A DNA stretch of 64,000 nucleotides from Mucilaginibacter saanensis (GCF_014200575.1 NZ_JACHBZ010000005.1:124001-188000), one strand, 5' to 3'; positions 1 through 8,243 are shown, numbered from the stretch's first letter. The notes: a model not told the origin generated them from the sequence alone. Numbers and translations are program-made.

Positions 1-1
1 G

Positions 2-1147
2 GATCTTGAAAATAAAAAGGTATTAGGTACAAATGAGGAAGCAAAACAAACGAATTTCAAAATTCTTGAAATCACAGTCGATCTTAATAGGCATTTCATA
101 CTATTAAGGGCTCAGTTTGAAAATGTCAAACCTTTAATGGTTAAAAATCTTTATCACGGGTTGTCTGCATTAGATAATAAATTCACTCCAACGAAAGAAT
201 TTAAACATATACCAACCTTACTACAGGTCGTCGACAAACACATTGCAAACTTTGAGGCCATGGTGAATAAGGGAATCAGATCAAATGAAACGCTTAAACA
301 ATGGAATGCGACCAGGAAAAAAATTAAAGAATTTTTAATTACAAAATTTGATTGTATCGATTGCAATTTAGCTGATATTGAGTATTCATTCGCAACAAGT
401 TTTTATAACTACTTAATAGTTGAAAGGAAAAACAACCTGAGTGAAGCAACAGCAAAGAAGCAAATCAAAAATTTAAAAGAGATATTAACCTTTGCGGAAA
501 CGAATACCTGGATCAGCAAAAATCCTATATTAAAGTTTAAATGTGGTAGTGATGAAACGGACATTCCTCCTCTCGAATACCATGAAGTAGAAAGGATTTG
601 GAGTAAAGAAATAACGGTTACTTCGATAGATGAAGTTAGGGATGCATTTATTTTTCAATGCTTTACCGGATTTGCATTTCAGGATGTCTACGCATTAGCA
701 ACTGAAAATATTGTCCGAATTGGTATAAAAGGAGAAAGATGGTTGATTAAAGATCGCGGGAAGACTGGTGTAAGTGAGATGGTTCCAATATTACCTATAA
801 TAGAAACTCTATTGGATAAGTATAAAAGCCATGCTTGTCGCGAAAATGGCTTACTCATCCCTGTAAATAATAATGCGAAATACAATTTCTATCTTAAAGA
901 GCTCGCCGTAATCTGCGGAATCAAGAGAGAGTTAAACACCCATTTGGCAAGGCATACCTTTGCAGATTTAATGCTTAATGTTTTCGGATTCTCTTTGGAG
1001 GAAGTAAGTAAAATGCTGGGACATAAAACTGTTAGAACTACACAGCGATATGCCAAAGTACGTAAAAACAAAATCAGCAAAACTTTGGCAAGAGTTAAGG
1101 GAATTGTGTTTGATAAAGATGGAAAATTGAGAAAAATCTCCATCTGA
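2..1147 (+). CDS. Tyrosine recombinase (integrase), 5' end outside window
   Basis: Site-specific recombinase that would integrate or excise a mobile island. The frame is open from base 2, so the gene starts left of the window; the first internal ATG is at 137 and residues are numbered from it. A SAM-like core-binding domain lies at about 28-125 and the catalytic domain at about 145-320. Visible catalytic residues are H269 and R272 (HLAR), H296 (LGH) and the nucleophile Y305 (TQRY). The first catalytic Arg, usually in TGLR, is replaced in TGFAF (177-181). That substitution is known in Bacteroidota recombinases of the IntDOT type, so the enzyme need not be dead. It lies at the edge of a defence-rich island, so it is the likely mobiliser. 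Confidence 0.9.
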   Translation, partial: DLENKKVLGTNEEAKQTNFKILEITVDLNRHFILLRAQFENVKPLMVKNLYHGLSALDNKFTPTKEFKHIPTLLQVVDKHIANFEAMVNKGIRSNETLKQWNATRKKIKEFLITKFDCIDCNLADIEYSFATSFYNYLIVERKNNLSEATAKKQIKNLKEILTFAETNTWISKNPILKFKCGSDETDIPPLEYHEVERIWSKEITVTSIDEVRDAFIFQCFTGFAFQDVYALATENIVRIGIKGERWLIKDRGKTGVSEMVPILPIIETLLDKYKSHACRENGLLIPVNNNAKYNFYLKELAVICGIKRELNTHLARHTFADLMLNVFGFSLEEVSKMLGHKTVRTTQRYAKVRKNKISKTLARVKGIVFDKDGKLRKISI

Positions 1148-1173
1148 TAAATTTTGATTATAAGTACGCCACG

Positions 1174-1311
1174 GTGTTTTACATCTTGTGGATAAAAAAA
1201 AGCTTTAGAAAAATGATGTATATTGAACTGGATTACGCAGATCCAATTATAAAAATACGATTTGTCGGTACCCATTCAGAATTTATGCGAGTACCGTATA
1301 AGGTTAACTTA
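1174..1311 (+). pseudogene. HigB-type toxin C-terminal remnant
   Basis: Only the C-terminal strand region of a HigB-family mRNA interferase is readable. The segment DPIIKIRFVGTHSEF (about 1234-1278) matches the family pattern in which IRFVGTHAEYDKI closes the protein. The N-terminal two thirds are missing, and the reading frame runs on past the usual end. It is followed directly by a broken HigA antitoxin, the normal toxin-then-antitoxin order. The family assignment rests on this motif and on the neighbour. It is almost certainly non-functional. Confidence 0.6.
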
Positions 1312-1318
1312 TTAAGAT

Positions 1319-1665
1319 ATGACCAAAAAGTATGGGTTTTTACTGGAAACCGAACAACAGTATAATGAGGCTGCTGCCAGGTATGAGACAATCAAAAATG
1401 CAACAGCAGAAGGAGAACATCAGGAAAAACTCCTTTTAGTGCATTTGATTGCCAATTATGAAGAGAAAAACTGGGACCTTCCTGATGTCGACTCGGTTGA
1501 GACGATTAAGATCCGTATGCGAGATTTTGGTTACAAAGCAGCTGATTAAGCTGACGTTTACGGTAATAAGATACCGTCAGTAAAGTATTGAATTATAAAC
1601 AACCCTTATCATGATACCCGTTTGTAATTATCATTCTTGATTAATTTGATATTACCTTACTCAGC
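1319..1665 (+). pseudogene. HigA-type antitoxin, broken by nonsense and frameshift mutations
   Basis: Residues 1-76 read well as the N-terminal half of a HigA antitoxin (COG5499 type): ETEQQYNEAAARYETIKNAT, then a helical LLLVHLIANYEEKNWDLP segment and VETIKIRMRDFGYKAAD. At 1547 a TAA stands where a Leu codon is expected. After it the frame continues as ADVYGNK, then shifts and reads TVSKVLNYKQPLS up to about 1610, ending at TGA. A further shifted stretch (SFLINLILPYS) looks like the last helix. At least two stops and two frame changes are needed, so the HTH domain is lost. It partners the HigB remnant just upstream. Confidence 0.7.
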
Positions 1666-1757
1666 AAAAAAGGTTTTGTCATTGCTTGCCGGCAATGTTA
1701 AAGAACAGAGTATTTAATTCTCATTAATTTTGTAAATTTTTAATCGATAATGTTCAG

Positions 1758-2270
1758 TTATCCCTTATTCGGCTTATTACATGGCCATCTCGAACCGCAT
1801 CCTGGGGTGTTTTTCGGCGAGGATTTTTTTGTTTTTCGAGGTCGACCTGGGTGTAGATCTTGGTGGTCATAATCGAGCCGTAGCCGAGCAGGGACTGGAT
1901 GTATTTGATATCGACGTCGTTTCCAGGAACAGGGTGGCCAAAGTATAGCCGAGGACATGAGGGGTGACTTTCCCCGATCTTGGCCGTCTCTGCCGGGCGA
2001 CTGACAAGTATACGGATCGATTTATCGGAGACTTTTTGCCCAAGGCTGTTGATCAGCAGGAGCCTCCGTTGACGGCGATCTTATCGGCAAGAGCCTGCTA
2101 TAGGTCGAAAGCGTAAACAGCGCGTCAGCATTACAGAGGTGGATCATCCGTTGTTTTCCGCCTTTGGCATGAATTTTCGATCGTATAAAATTTAAGCGTC
2201 TTGGCCCAAAGGTTCTTCTCGTACCGGCAATGATCAAAAAACTCCGTCATCGCCTCTTTAAAAATAAACA
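1758..2270 (-). pseudogene. Tyrosine recombinase remnant, internally deleted
   Basis: Pieces of a XerC/D-like recombinase lie in order on the minus strand. From about 2270 downwards one frame reads FKEAMTEFFDHCRYEKNLWA and KTLKFY, the start of a core-binding domain. A second frame (2237-2022) carries KIHAKGGKQRMIHLCNADAL, the beta-hairpin of the catalytic domain. A third (to about 1758) reads TPHVLGYTLATLFLE, then after a frameshift VDIKYIQSLLGYGSIMTTKI with YTQV, the box-II and tyrosine region. The HxxR motif has become HVLG and LGH has become LGY, so catalytic residues are lost as well as the frame. The middle of the gene is missing. Confidence 0.7.
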
Positions 2271-2392
2271 TAGTTTCATATCGCTAAAAAGTGAATAAAA
2301 CCGAAAGATGGCTCTATTCACGGCAACGAGCAATCTTTATTACAGTTGGTCAGTTAGCGTCGAATCATTCTAGGCTGTTCCCCAATATCCAG

Positions 2393-2611
2393 ACAGCAGC
2401 CTCAAAAACATCTACTGGCTCAAAGTAGCCCACCACGGTAGCCACGACAACAGCTCCCCTGAACTCTTTGATATCATGAAACCCGTATACACCGACATCT
2501 CCGACGGCGACTGTTACCTCGACGAAGAAGTCCCCGGCTGCCTAAGGCGCTAAAGTCCGCACCGCCCTCGACGCCAAAACAGACCTGATCTTCCCTTACA
2601 TAGATAAATGA
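2393..2611 (+). pseudogene. Metallo-beta-lactamase-fold (ComEC-like) C-terminal fragment
   Basis: The frame from about 2397 reads SLKNIYWLKVAHHGSHDNSS followed by PELFDIMKPVYTDIS. The HHGSHDN element is the C-terminal metal-site motif of ComEC/Rec2-like MBL-fold hydrolases (LKVPHHGS type). A stop at 2551 and a frame change follow, after which AKVRTALDAKTDLIFPYIDK ends at 2611. No N-terminal HxHxDH half is found upstream, where the recombinase remnant begins. I read it as a debris fragment from a neighbouring element. Confidence 0.55.
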
Positions 2612-2674
2612 CGGACGATGGTAATAAAACCGTTGAAGATATTTGTTAATTTAGGGGTATAAACCTAGTAGGCC

Positions 2675-3619
2675 ATGTCCAAATTCGGCGTTTTTACTCC
2701 ATACACCATCCGTTTTCATACTGATCTTTACAAGGAGCCGGCAAGCGCACTTTTAAAACGCTCGCTGATCCTGTTTGATCGTAACGTCTACATTGAACCC
2801 CGGACACAAGACGAGGGTTTTTTGAAAGTTGCGCTTGGTTTAGGGGATGGAACCGAACAAAAAGAGGTAATGGAGCTATTCATGCCGGTTACTGAATTTG
2901 TGACACAAGAGTGGTTCGATGAACGGCGTTTCATAGTTAATCCGGAAACCAACTTATGGTATGGGCCAAACGGACAGGCGTTTGGCCGGTTCGTCAAACA
3001 GTTCCTCACTGACCGTTTCGGTTTCGATGCTTTCAATTACAGCACGGCCAAGGAATTTGAAATGATAGATTTTTACACGACTGCTTTGTCGGTAGACGTC
3101 GATTTTTTATTGCAATTATCCAATCATAATCCAGAAATATCTGCTCTTTTTACTGAACTACACCGCGACGCGTATTTCGCCACGTTCAGTAACGATACAA
3201 GTATGCCGGAACGTGCGCTTGACAAAGTTTGCTCGCTGAACTATTTCGACTTTGGTAAATTATCCTGGCACCAAATTTTGGAATTAAAACGCAGTCATTT
3301 TTTAAGTGATTTTCGTATTAAGTTTTTTGAATGGATTGCTGCGTTTGAAAAGAATGGAGACCTGGAGGTGTTCGAAAAAAATATTGATCGCTACCTTCGT
3401 ACATCAAATTTTGATTTTTTGGAGGCTAACAAGCCTACTATTATTAAAGACGGTGCACTTGGAATTTTAGGAAATATCCCTCTGCCTATTCCAGTCAATC
3501 CGGTTTCAATTTATTCTTCGATCATGAGCGTTCGTGAAGATATGTTGAAACGCAAACGATTTGGATGGTTATTCTTTATTCAGGAAGCGTTTAAAAAATA
3601 TCACCAGGTTAGTAATTAA
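2675..3619 (+). CDS. Unrecognised 314-residue protein
   Basis: I do not recognise this family. The product is soluble, has no signal peptide or membrane segment, and is rich in Phe, Asp and Glu. The N-terminal third is mixed in composition (FGVFTPYTIRFHTDLYKEPA) and the remainder looks helical, with WFDERRFIVNP near 80-90 and a Gly/Pro/Ile-rich stretch (ALGILGNIPLPIPVNP) near residues 261-276. The CoiA-like gene starts only 10 bp after its stop, so the two are probably co-transcribed. Its position between recombinase debris and an XRE/ImmA pair suggests an accessory or defence role, but nothing in the sequence defines the activity. Confidence 0.6.
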   Translation: MSKFGVFTPYTIRFHTDLYKEPASALLKRSLILFDRNVYIEPRTQDEGFLKVALGLGDGTEQKEVMELFMPVTEFVTQEWFDERRFIVNPETNLWYGPNGQAFGRFVKQFLTDRFGFDAFNYSTAKEFEMIDFYTTALSVDVDFLLQLSNHNPEISALFTELHRDAYFATFSNDTSMPERALDKVCSLNYFDFGKLSWHQILELKRSHFLSDFRIKFFEWIAAFEKNGDLEVFEKNIDRYLRTSNFDFLEANKPTIIKDGALGILGNIPLPIPVNPVSIYSSIMSVREDMLKRKRFGWLFFIQEAFKKYHQVSN

Positions 3620-3629
3620 ACTATCAAAA

Positions 3630-4433
3630 ATGCAGTCCGCGTTCATAAAAGATACCGATCAAAAAGTTTATGCCTGGCACGCCGAGTTGGAGGGTGAGCG
3701 GTTTGTGTGTACCGGTTGCGCCGGGACCATGTTCCTTAAAAATGGCATGGTGCGTGTGGCACATTTCGCCCACGCGCCGGAAAGCCATTGCGCGTTTGCG
3801 CGGTATGAATCAGAACTGGAAGTAACGTATAAAGTATCAATTTACGAGGCATTGGTTGAGCGGTATGGGGCTAAAGGAAGGATTGATGTGGAACATACGG
3901 GAATCGCTGGCTGCAGACCGGCTGTATTCATCAATGGGCGTAAGCATCGAATAGCCATCGAGCTGTTGGTCGACGCCACAGACGTTCGCGAAATTATAAA
4001 CAAATCTGAAATTTATTTCGCGCTGAATGTCGGTGTGATCTGGGTATTGCCTTTTGATTCTGAACGTTTGAACGGCGACCGCTTAAAAATGAAAGAGCAT
4101 GAAAAACTCCTTTGTTTTATGAATAACAAGCGGCTTTTGTTCTGGCACCTTAGGCGCAAATCATTTTCTGTTGCAGAGTTTGGTGCTGCCTATGGTGAGA
4201 GTACTGAATTTTACGATAAAAACCAGGGCGATATGGTTTACTATGAAGGACGAAAACTGCGAAGTACCTTTAATATTACCAACCTGATCAACAATATTTA
4301 TCCTGAAGACCTGACACGCTGGGTATCTTCGAAACGTTTTGAAATGGAAACCTATAAATACCCGCTACCTAAATCTATTCTATGGAAATATCAGCCTCCC
4401 CCAAAAAACAGGCACCTTAAACGGCTTCGGTAA
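3630..4433 (+). CDS. CoiA-like protein (competence/nuclease-like)
   Basis: The N-terminus carries CTGCAGTMFLKNGMVRVAHF and then AHAPESHCAFARYESE, the Cys-pair plus HFAH...C...ESE pattern of the CoiA family, whose members combine a small zinc-binding-like module with a restriction-endonuclease-like core. The following RIAIELLVDATD segment (about residues 110-121) fits the acidic beta-strand of that core. ATG 3630 is chosen because the longer frame from 3561 would overlap the upstream gene by 59 bp and lacks family similarity. The 3' end overlaps the convergent ImmA gene by 17 bp. The family is known; its role here is inferred, and a DNA-processing function is likely. Confidence 0.6.
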   Translation: MQSAFIKDTDQKVYAWHAELEGERFVCTGCAGTMFLKNGMVRVAHFAHAPESHCAFARYESELEVTYKVSIYEALVERYGAKGRIDVEHTGIAGCRPAVFINGRKHRIAIELLVDATDVREIINKSEIYFALNVGVIWVLPFDSERLNGDRLKMKEHEKLLCFMNNKRLLFWHLRRKSFSVAEFGAAYGESTEFYDKNQGDMVYYEGRKLRSTFNITNLINNIYPEDLTRWVSSKRFEMETYKYPLPKSILWKYQPPPKNRHLKRLR

Positions 4434-5304
4434 AAACAAACCTCGTCCGTGACTTTATAGTTTCGCCCTGAGGAAATATGAGGACAAAACCATTGTATGT
4501 GTTATTAAAAAAATGATAAGTACAGTTTATGTAACCGTTGTCAGTTAAAATAGAAATCTCACTTTGCAAATCCCTGCGCCCATTAATATATTCTTGAACG
4601 AAAGTATAATCAACACCAAGTTCCGTATCCCATGTCAATGTGCCAAATTCTCGTGTGAAAGACGGAGACTGCAGACTATTCCGTAAAGTGATCTTAGGCC
4701 ATCCGAAACCAACCGGATTTTCTTTGTTCAAGATGAGTAATATACATCGCTTAGGGCTATGTTCGACGTACCGCCTGGCAGCTGCATGTACTGATGAACC
4801 AAAGTTTTTCGCGAGTGCCCGTGCCGAAGACATGCCTAAGGGCATGGTCAGCAATTGGTCACTGAACATTTCCTGCTGAAACAAAACAGCCGAGGCGAAA
4901 TAATTCGCCTCGGCCTCAAATAATTCATTTGTTTCCGGTGCAAGTGTCTCGTCATCATCGAGGCAATTGATCAACTTACCTTGCCAGTAGAGCAAGTCGT
5001 GTGCGGTTTCGTGCAGTTTTACAAAATTCTTCCGCTGCGTACTTTGTTCGTTATCCAATAAAATAATGCGATCGTTGCGCACGAGTACACCTCTCACTTT
5101 TGATACTGCCCTTTTTAAGACCAGTCCAAACTTTGCAAGATAATGCTCCGGTACCACGCTAAGGTCTACTTTCGAGTTTACACGTAAATCTGCATACTGC
5201 AATACCTTATCCACCGGGGTAGGGTACTGTCCGAGTGCACTGCTTTTTGTTAGCGCATCAAAAGCGATTTTATCAATGTCCTTTTTTTTCTGTTCACTTA
5301 GCAT
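4417..5304 (-). CDS. ImmA/IrrE-family zinc metallopeptidase
   Basis: A short-consensus zinc protease motif, HETAH, lies at residues 98-102, with a third ligand candidate in FEAEANYFA (about 129-137). This arrangement defines ImmA/IrrE proteins, which cleave or inactivate an XRE-type repressor after a damage or infection cue. The C-terminal 140 residues are an extra domain of unknown function (CILLILNKENPVGFGWPKI onward), perhaps the sensor. The gene overlaps the 3' end of the XRE repressor gene by 11 bp, so the two are translationally coupled. The pair is divergent from the ubiquitin-like operon and probably sets its expression. Confidence 0.87.
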   Translation of the reverse strand: MLSEQKKKDIDKIAFDALTKSSALGQYPTPVDKVLQYADLRVNSKVDLSVVPEHYLAKFGLVLKRAVSKVRGVLVRNDRIILLDNEQSTQRKNFVKLHETAHDLLYWQGKLINCLDDDETLAPETNELFEAEANYFASAVLFQQEMFSDQLLTMPLGMSSARALAKNFGSSVHAAARRYVEHSPKRCILLILNKENPVGFGWPKITLRNSLQSPSFTREFGTLTWDTELGVDYTFVQEYINGRRDLQSEISILTDNGYINCTYHFFNNTYNGFVLIFPQGETIKSRTRFVFTEAV

Positions 5305-5647
5305 CCTTTTGCTGGTATCTTAAAAATTTCAGGTAATCGATCAAAGCCTGCTCCTCTTCTTGGCTCAGGTTATCTGAAGAAAATGCGTAGTGAACATTTT
5401 TATTTCGTTGTTCGCTGGATTGCTCTATGATACCAGCCGAAACCATTAATTCATCGAAAGTGATATTATACAAATCGCCTAGTTTATACAAAGTATTAGC
5501 CGAGGGTTTTTTTATCTTATCATTTTCCAACTGGCTCAGGTAGGCATTGGAAATACCGCTTTTAACTTCCACTTCTCTGAGGGAAAGTTTTTTCAACTCT
5601 CGTGCCTCCCGCAGCATGCCGCCAAGTGTTTTTTCATTTTCCGCCAT
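5294..5647 (-). CDS. XRE-family HTH repressor
   Basis: The helix-turn-helix lies at about residues 10-62 (MLREARELKKLSLREVEVKS then GISNAYLSQLEND), with a helical, acidic C-terminal tail. I chose ATG 5647 (MAENEKT) rather than the ATG at 5656, because a good minus-strand -7 box (5661-5654) would otherwise lie inside the coding region; the transcript would then be nearly leaderless. It is paired with the ImmA-type protease. Four 18-bp TGCT-N10-AGCA operators upstream, and two more at 11,051-11,100, are its presumed targets. Repression relieved by the protease is an inference from known XRE/ImmA switches. Confidence 0.88.
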   Translation of the reverse strand: MAENEKTLGGMLREARELKKLSLREVEVKSGISNAYLSQLENDKIKKPSANTLYKLGDLYNITFDELMVSAGIIEQSSEQRNKNVHYAFSSDNLSQEEEQALIDYLKFLRYQQKDAK

Positions 5648-5653
5648 ATACAA

Positions 5654-5685
5654 CAAAGTTAATATAATCTTAATTAATTATGCAA
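5654..5685 (-). promoter_or_regulatory. Promoter of the XRE/ImmA operon
   Basis: On the minus strand TAACTTTG (5661-5654) matches the Bacteroidota -7 box TAnnTTTG, and TTG (5685-5683) sits 21 bp upstream as the -33 element. The first operator (5687-5704) begins 2 bp beyond the -33. The expected start site falls at or within a few bases of ATG 5647. Confidence 0.55.
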
Positions 5686-5686
5686 G

Positions 5687-5799
5687 TGCTAAATGAAATT
5701 AGCACGATATCAAGCATCGCTAAAAATAATTAGCTTGATATTCAACAAGTTGCTAATTATATCAAGCAATATTAAATAAAGTGCTTGATATAATTAGCA
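5687..5799. promoter_or_regulatory. Four phased 18-bp operators (TGCT-N10-AGCA)
   Basis: Four sites share one architecture: 5687-5704 (TGCTAAATGAAATTAGCA), 5718-5735 (CGCTAAAAATAATTAGCT), 5751-5768 (TGCTAATTATATCAAGCA) and 5782-5799 (TGCTTGATATAATTAGCA). The last two are exact reverse complements of each other. Start-to-start spacings are 31, 33 and 31 bp, about three helical turns, so bound dimers would lie on one DNA face. The array spans the whole gap between the divergent XRE and ubiquitin-like operons, and its two ends touch both promoters. The same site occurs twice more at 11,051-11,100. Confidence 0.8.
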
Positions 5800-5815
5800 T
5801 CGCGTTCTATATTTG
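5785..5815 (+). promoter_or_regulatory. Promoter of the ubiquitin-like operon
   Basis: TATATTTG at 5808-5815 matches the -7 box TAnnTTTG, with TTG at 5785-5787 as the -33 element 20 bp upstream. The -33 lies inside the fourth operator (5782-5799), so repressor binding would exclude sigma factor. The predicted start is about 15 bp before ATG 5838. Confidence 0.6.
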
Positions 5816-5837
5816 ATAAAATTTTAGAACAATTAAT

Positions 5838-6515
5838 ATGAACAATCCAGAAAACGCTGGCCATGAGTCAGCCCAAAACAAACTTCCGCTCAGGATCGAG
5901 GGAAAAGAATTCCAGTGGGCGCACCAGTATATCACTGGTCTGCAAGTTAAAGAATTGATCGGCGCCGCAGCTGAGGTCAAAGTATTTCTGGCCATCGAAA
6001 AGCCTTGGGAAGATGAACATGTGGCTGACGATGACCGGGTGGATTTAGCCAGACCGGGTATCGAACAGTTTTACCTGAAGTACGTCTTATTCCTAACGAT
6101 CGAAGGTCGTAATTACGAATGGGGCAAGCAATACATTACCGGCAAAGAGCTTAGGGAGCTGGCCAATCTGGGTGCTGTGGGTGAGCTTTTTCTTTCGATT
6201 ACCAAGCCGTGGGAAGACGAATTAATCGGCGATGATACAAAAGTAGACTTAGCACGTCCCGGAATCGAGCATTTCTATCTTAAAGCGGCGCACGTACCAC
6301 CCAAAGTGACCATAATCGTTGACCACAATGACCGCGAAATCGAACCGGGCGAACGTGCCGTTGCCGAAATCAAAAAGGTAGGCATGGTTACCAAAGGTTA
6401 CGAATTGGACCAACTGATCAATGGTAGTTTGATACCATTAAAAGATGATGGTACGGTTTGCATTAAAGGTGGCGAAGAGTTTTTAAGCAGAGTTAAGGAC
6501 GGCACATCATCATAA
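5838..6515 (+). CDS. Polyubiquitin-like protein (multiubiquitin domain repeats)
   Basis: Three tandem ubiquitin-like modules make up the protein: residues 15-81, 82-149 and a divergent third at 154-220. The first two are close copies, each with an IEGKEFQW or IEGRNYEW strand, a YITG turn, KPWEDE, and VDLARPGIE followed by FYLK. This is the pattern of the bacterial multiubiquitin family, whose members are substrates of E1/E2/JAB cassettes. The third module contains GG at 211-212, followed by EEFLSRVKDGTSS. If GG is the conjugation site, the fused JAB domain two genes downstream could expose it by trimming. It is the first gene of the operon; the stop is 1 bp from the E2-like start. Confidence 0.88.
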   Translation: MNNPENAGHESAQNKLPLRIEGKEFQWAHQYITGLQVKELIGAAAEVKVFLAIEKPWEDEHVADDDRVDLARPGIEQFYLKYVLFLTIEGRNYEWGKQYITGKELRELANLGAVGELFLSITKPWEDELIGDDTKVDLARPGIEHFYLKAAHVPPKVTIIVDHNDREIEPGERAVAEIKKVGMVTKGYELDQLINGSLIPLKDDGTVCIKGGEEFLSRVKDGTSS

Positions 6516-6516
6516 T

Positions 6517-6855
6517 ATGGCATTCTCGGAACAAGAAATCCAGGAACTTAAGGAAATAGTCCCTTCGTTAAGCGCAGCTGACGAGGGCGGCTATACTTAT
6601 ATTCTCATGGAAAATCTAAAATTACCGGCAAATTGCAAACCCGCATTGGTTGATGCGCTTTTGTGCCCTATGTTGAAGGAGGGTTATCAGTCACGATTGT
6701 ATTTTTCCGAAAAGCCTGTAGGATGTAATACGACATTGAACTGGAACGCCAATGTCCGGATACTTGGCCGCACATGGTACGGTATCTCCTGGCAGACGCC
6801 AGCCGGGCTGAAATTAAAAGAAATGTTACTGGTCCACCTTAAAGCTTTTAGTTAA
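6517..6855 (+). CDS. E2-like ubiquitin-conjugating protein
   Basis: The short product fits the prokaryotic E2/UBC family E fold by size, by its place between a multiubiquitin gene and a JAB-E1 gene, and by the closing segment GRTWYGISWQTPAGLKLKEM (84-103), which resembles the conserved Trp-containing tail of that family. Three cysteines are present (C40, C50, C70); I cannot tell which, if any, would carry the thioester, and the classical HPN motif is absent. Its last base is the first base of the next gene (TAATG), indicating tight coupling. The role, passing an adenylated ubiquitin-like tail to a target, is inferred from the cassette. Confidence 0.7.
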   Translation: MAFSEQEIQELKEIVPSLSAADEGGYTYILMENLKLPANCKPALVDALLCPMLKEGYQSRLYFSEKPVGCNTTLNWNANVRILGRTWYGISWQTPAGLKLKEMLLVHLKAFS

Positions 6856-8183
6856 TGAAAACACCTAAATTACATGTCAAAATATCATCCGCATTATACG
6901 AAAGAATGTTAAGCGATCTGAAGCGGCCGCATGAGTTTGCCAGCGAAAGGGCAGGTTTTATCTATACTACCCACAAAACTATCAACGGAGATATTTACGT
7001 GTGGATCAATTCTTACCACCCGTTAAACGAAGCACACTATATAGATGATCCGTCAGTAGGTGTACGGTTCAGCGGGGCGGCAATCCGTGATGCCATGGAA
7101 CACGTTTTAAGGGGTCAATTCGGTAGCCTTTATGTACATCTTCATGATCATAAAGGTATGCCCTTGCCGAGTAGTACGGATATAAAGAGTATACCTGGTG
7201 TTGTACAAAGTTTGGTTAACGCAACCCCAAAAGAAACACATGGCTTCCTGATACTCAGTAAAAATGCTTTCTATTTAAAAATGCGGGTGCCAGGCAGTAA
7301 AAACTTTATAGAGACATCCAGTATTTCCGTAGTAGGGAAACCGATGTTATTTCAATACGCCCAACGTAAAGGCAAAATAATTAATGATAGGTATAGCCGC
7401 CAGTCATTTTTAGGGCCCGATTCGGAATACCTGTTCAGTAAGGTCCGTGTAGGGGTCGTTGGGCTTGGCGGAGGCGGTTCTCACGTTTCGCAACAACTCG
7501 CTCATATAGGTATACTTAATCCGCTGATTTTTGATGGCGACCGAGTAGAATTATCTAACCTAAACAGGTTAATTGGAGCCTGGTTTACCGATGTGGTTCG
7601 AAAAACATCGAAGACGCGTGTCGCCCGCCGTTTAATTAAAAAATTACTGCCTAAAGCAAACGTGCTATGTTTCGACGGCAGGTGGCAGGATTATGCTGAA
7701 GCGTTACAAACCTGTGATATTATAATTGGCTGTGTGGACGATTTTGCTTCCCGCGCTGAGTTGGAAGCGGAGTGCCGTAGATATTTGATACCTTATATTG
7801 ACATAGGCATGGATGTACATCGTGCGCATCAGCATACTGCTATGTCGGGCCAGATTATCACATCGGTACCGGGTATGCCCTGCATGCGCTGTATGCAATA
7901 TATTACTGAAGAAAAATTGGCAACTGAAGCCGCCAAATATGGTGATGTCGGTATACGGCCGCAAGTGGTTTGGCCAAATGGTGTGCTGGCATCGACAGCG
8001 GTTGGTATGGTGATGGAATTGATTACTGGTTGGACGATGCAGGCTGCGGAAAACATTTATCTTGCCTATGATGGCAATAAAGGAACCGTAACAACACATC
8101 ACCGGCTGAATTATTTGAAGGTAAATTGCTGCCCGCACTATCCAGATGATCAAACTGGACGTCCTGGTTATAAGACATTGTAA
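6855..8183 (+). CDS. JAB metalloprotease-E1 (ThiF-type) fusion
   Basis: Two enzymes in one chain. Residues 1-165 form a JAB/MPN-like deubiquitinase domain with E31 (ASERAGF), HLHDH at 95-99 and a downstream SSTD (106-109), i.e. the Glu, His-x-His and Asp needed for the JAMM zinc site, although the His-to-Ser spacing is slightly unusual. Residues 185-442 form an E1-like adenylating domain: glycine-rich loop GLGGGGSH (203-210), FDGDRVELSNLNR (226-238), acidic CVDD (293-296), and cysteine pairs C343/C346 and C425/C426 that probably bind zinc or act as catalytic Cys. It would mature, activate and remove the ubiquitin-like protein made by the first gene. Confidence 0.9.
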   Translation: MKTPKLHVKISSALYERMLSDLKRPHEFASERAGFIYTTHKTINGDIYVWINSYHPLNEAHYIDDPSVGVRFSGAAIRDAMEHVLRGQFGSLYVHLHDHKGMPLPSSTDIKSIPGVVQSLVNATPKETHGFLILSKNAFYLKMRVPGSKNFIETSSISVVGKPMLFQYAQRKGKIINDRYSRQSFLGPDSEYLFSKVRVGVVGLGGGGSHVSQQLAHIGILNPLIFDGDRVELSNLNRLIGAWFTDVVRKTSKTRVARRLIKKLLPKANVLCFDGRWQDYAEALQTCDIIIGCVDDFASRAELEAECRRYLIPYIDIGMDVHRAHQHTAMSGQIITSVPGMPCMRCMQYITEEKLATEAAKYGDVGIRPQVVWPNGVLASTAVGMVMELITGWTMQAAENIYLAYDGNKGTVTTHHRLNYLKVNCCPHYPDDQTGRPGYKTL

Positions 8184-8243
8184 GTAATTTGTTTTACTTA
8201 AAAAATTGCTTATCCTTGTTTACTTATAAACCTGTTTACATAC

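Noticed and set aside
154..1275. Minus-strand frames opposite the integrase (154-366, 688-885, 889-1275)
   Set aside because: They lie entirely in antisense to a well-supported recombinase gene and its debris, and have no family features.
5687..5799. The operator array as a CRISPR or integron-like repeat
   Set aside because: Units are palindromic 18-mers at 31-33 bp spacing with no conserved spacers, and they cover two promoters, so they are operators.
7704..8153. 149-residue minus-strand frame inside the E1 domain
   Set aside because: It is the complement of the JAB-E1 fusion, whose motifs are strong; the antisense product has no recognisable fold.
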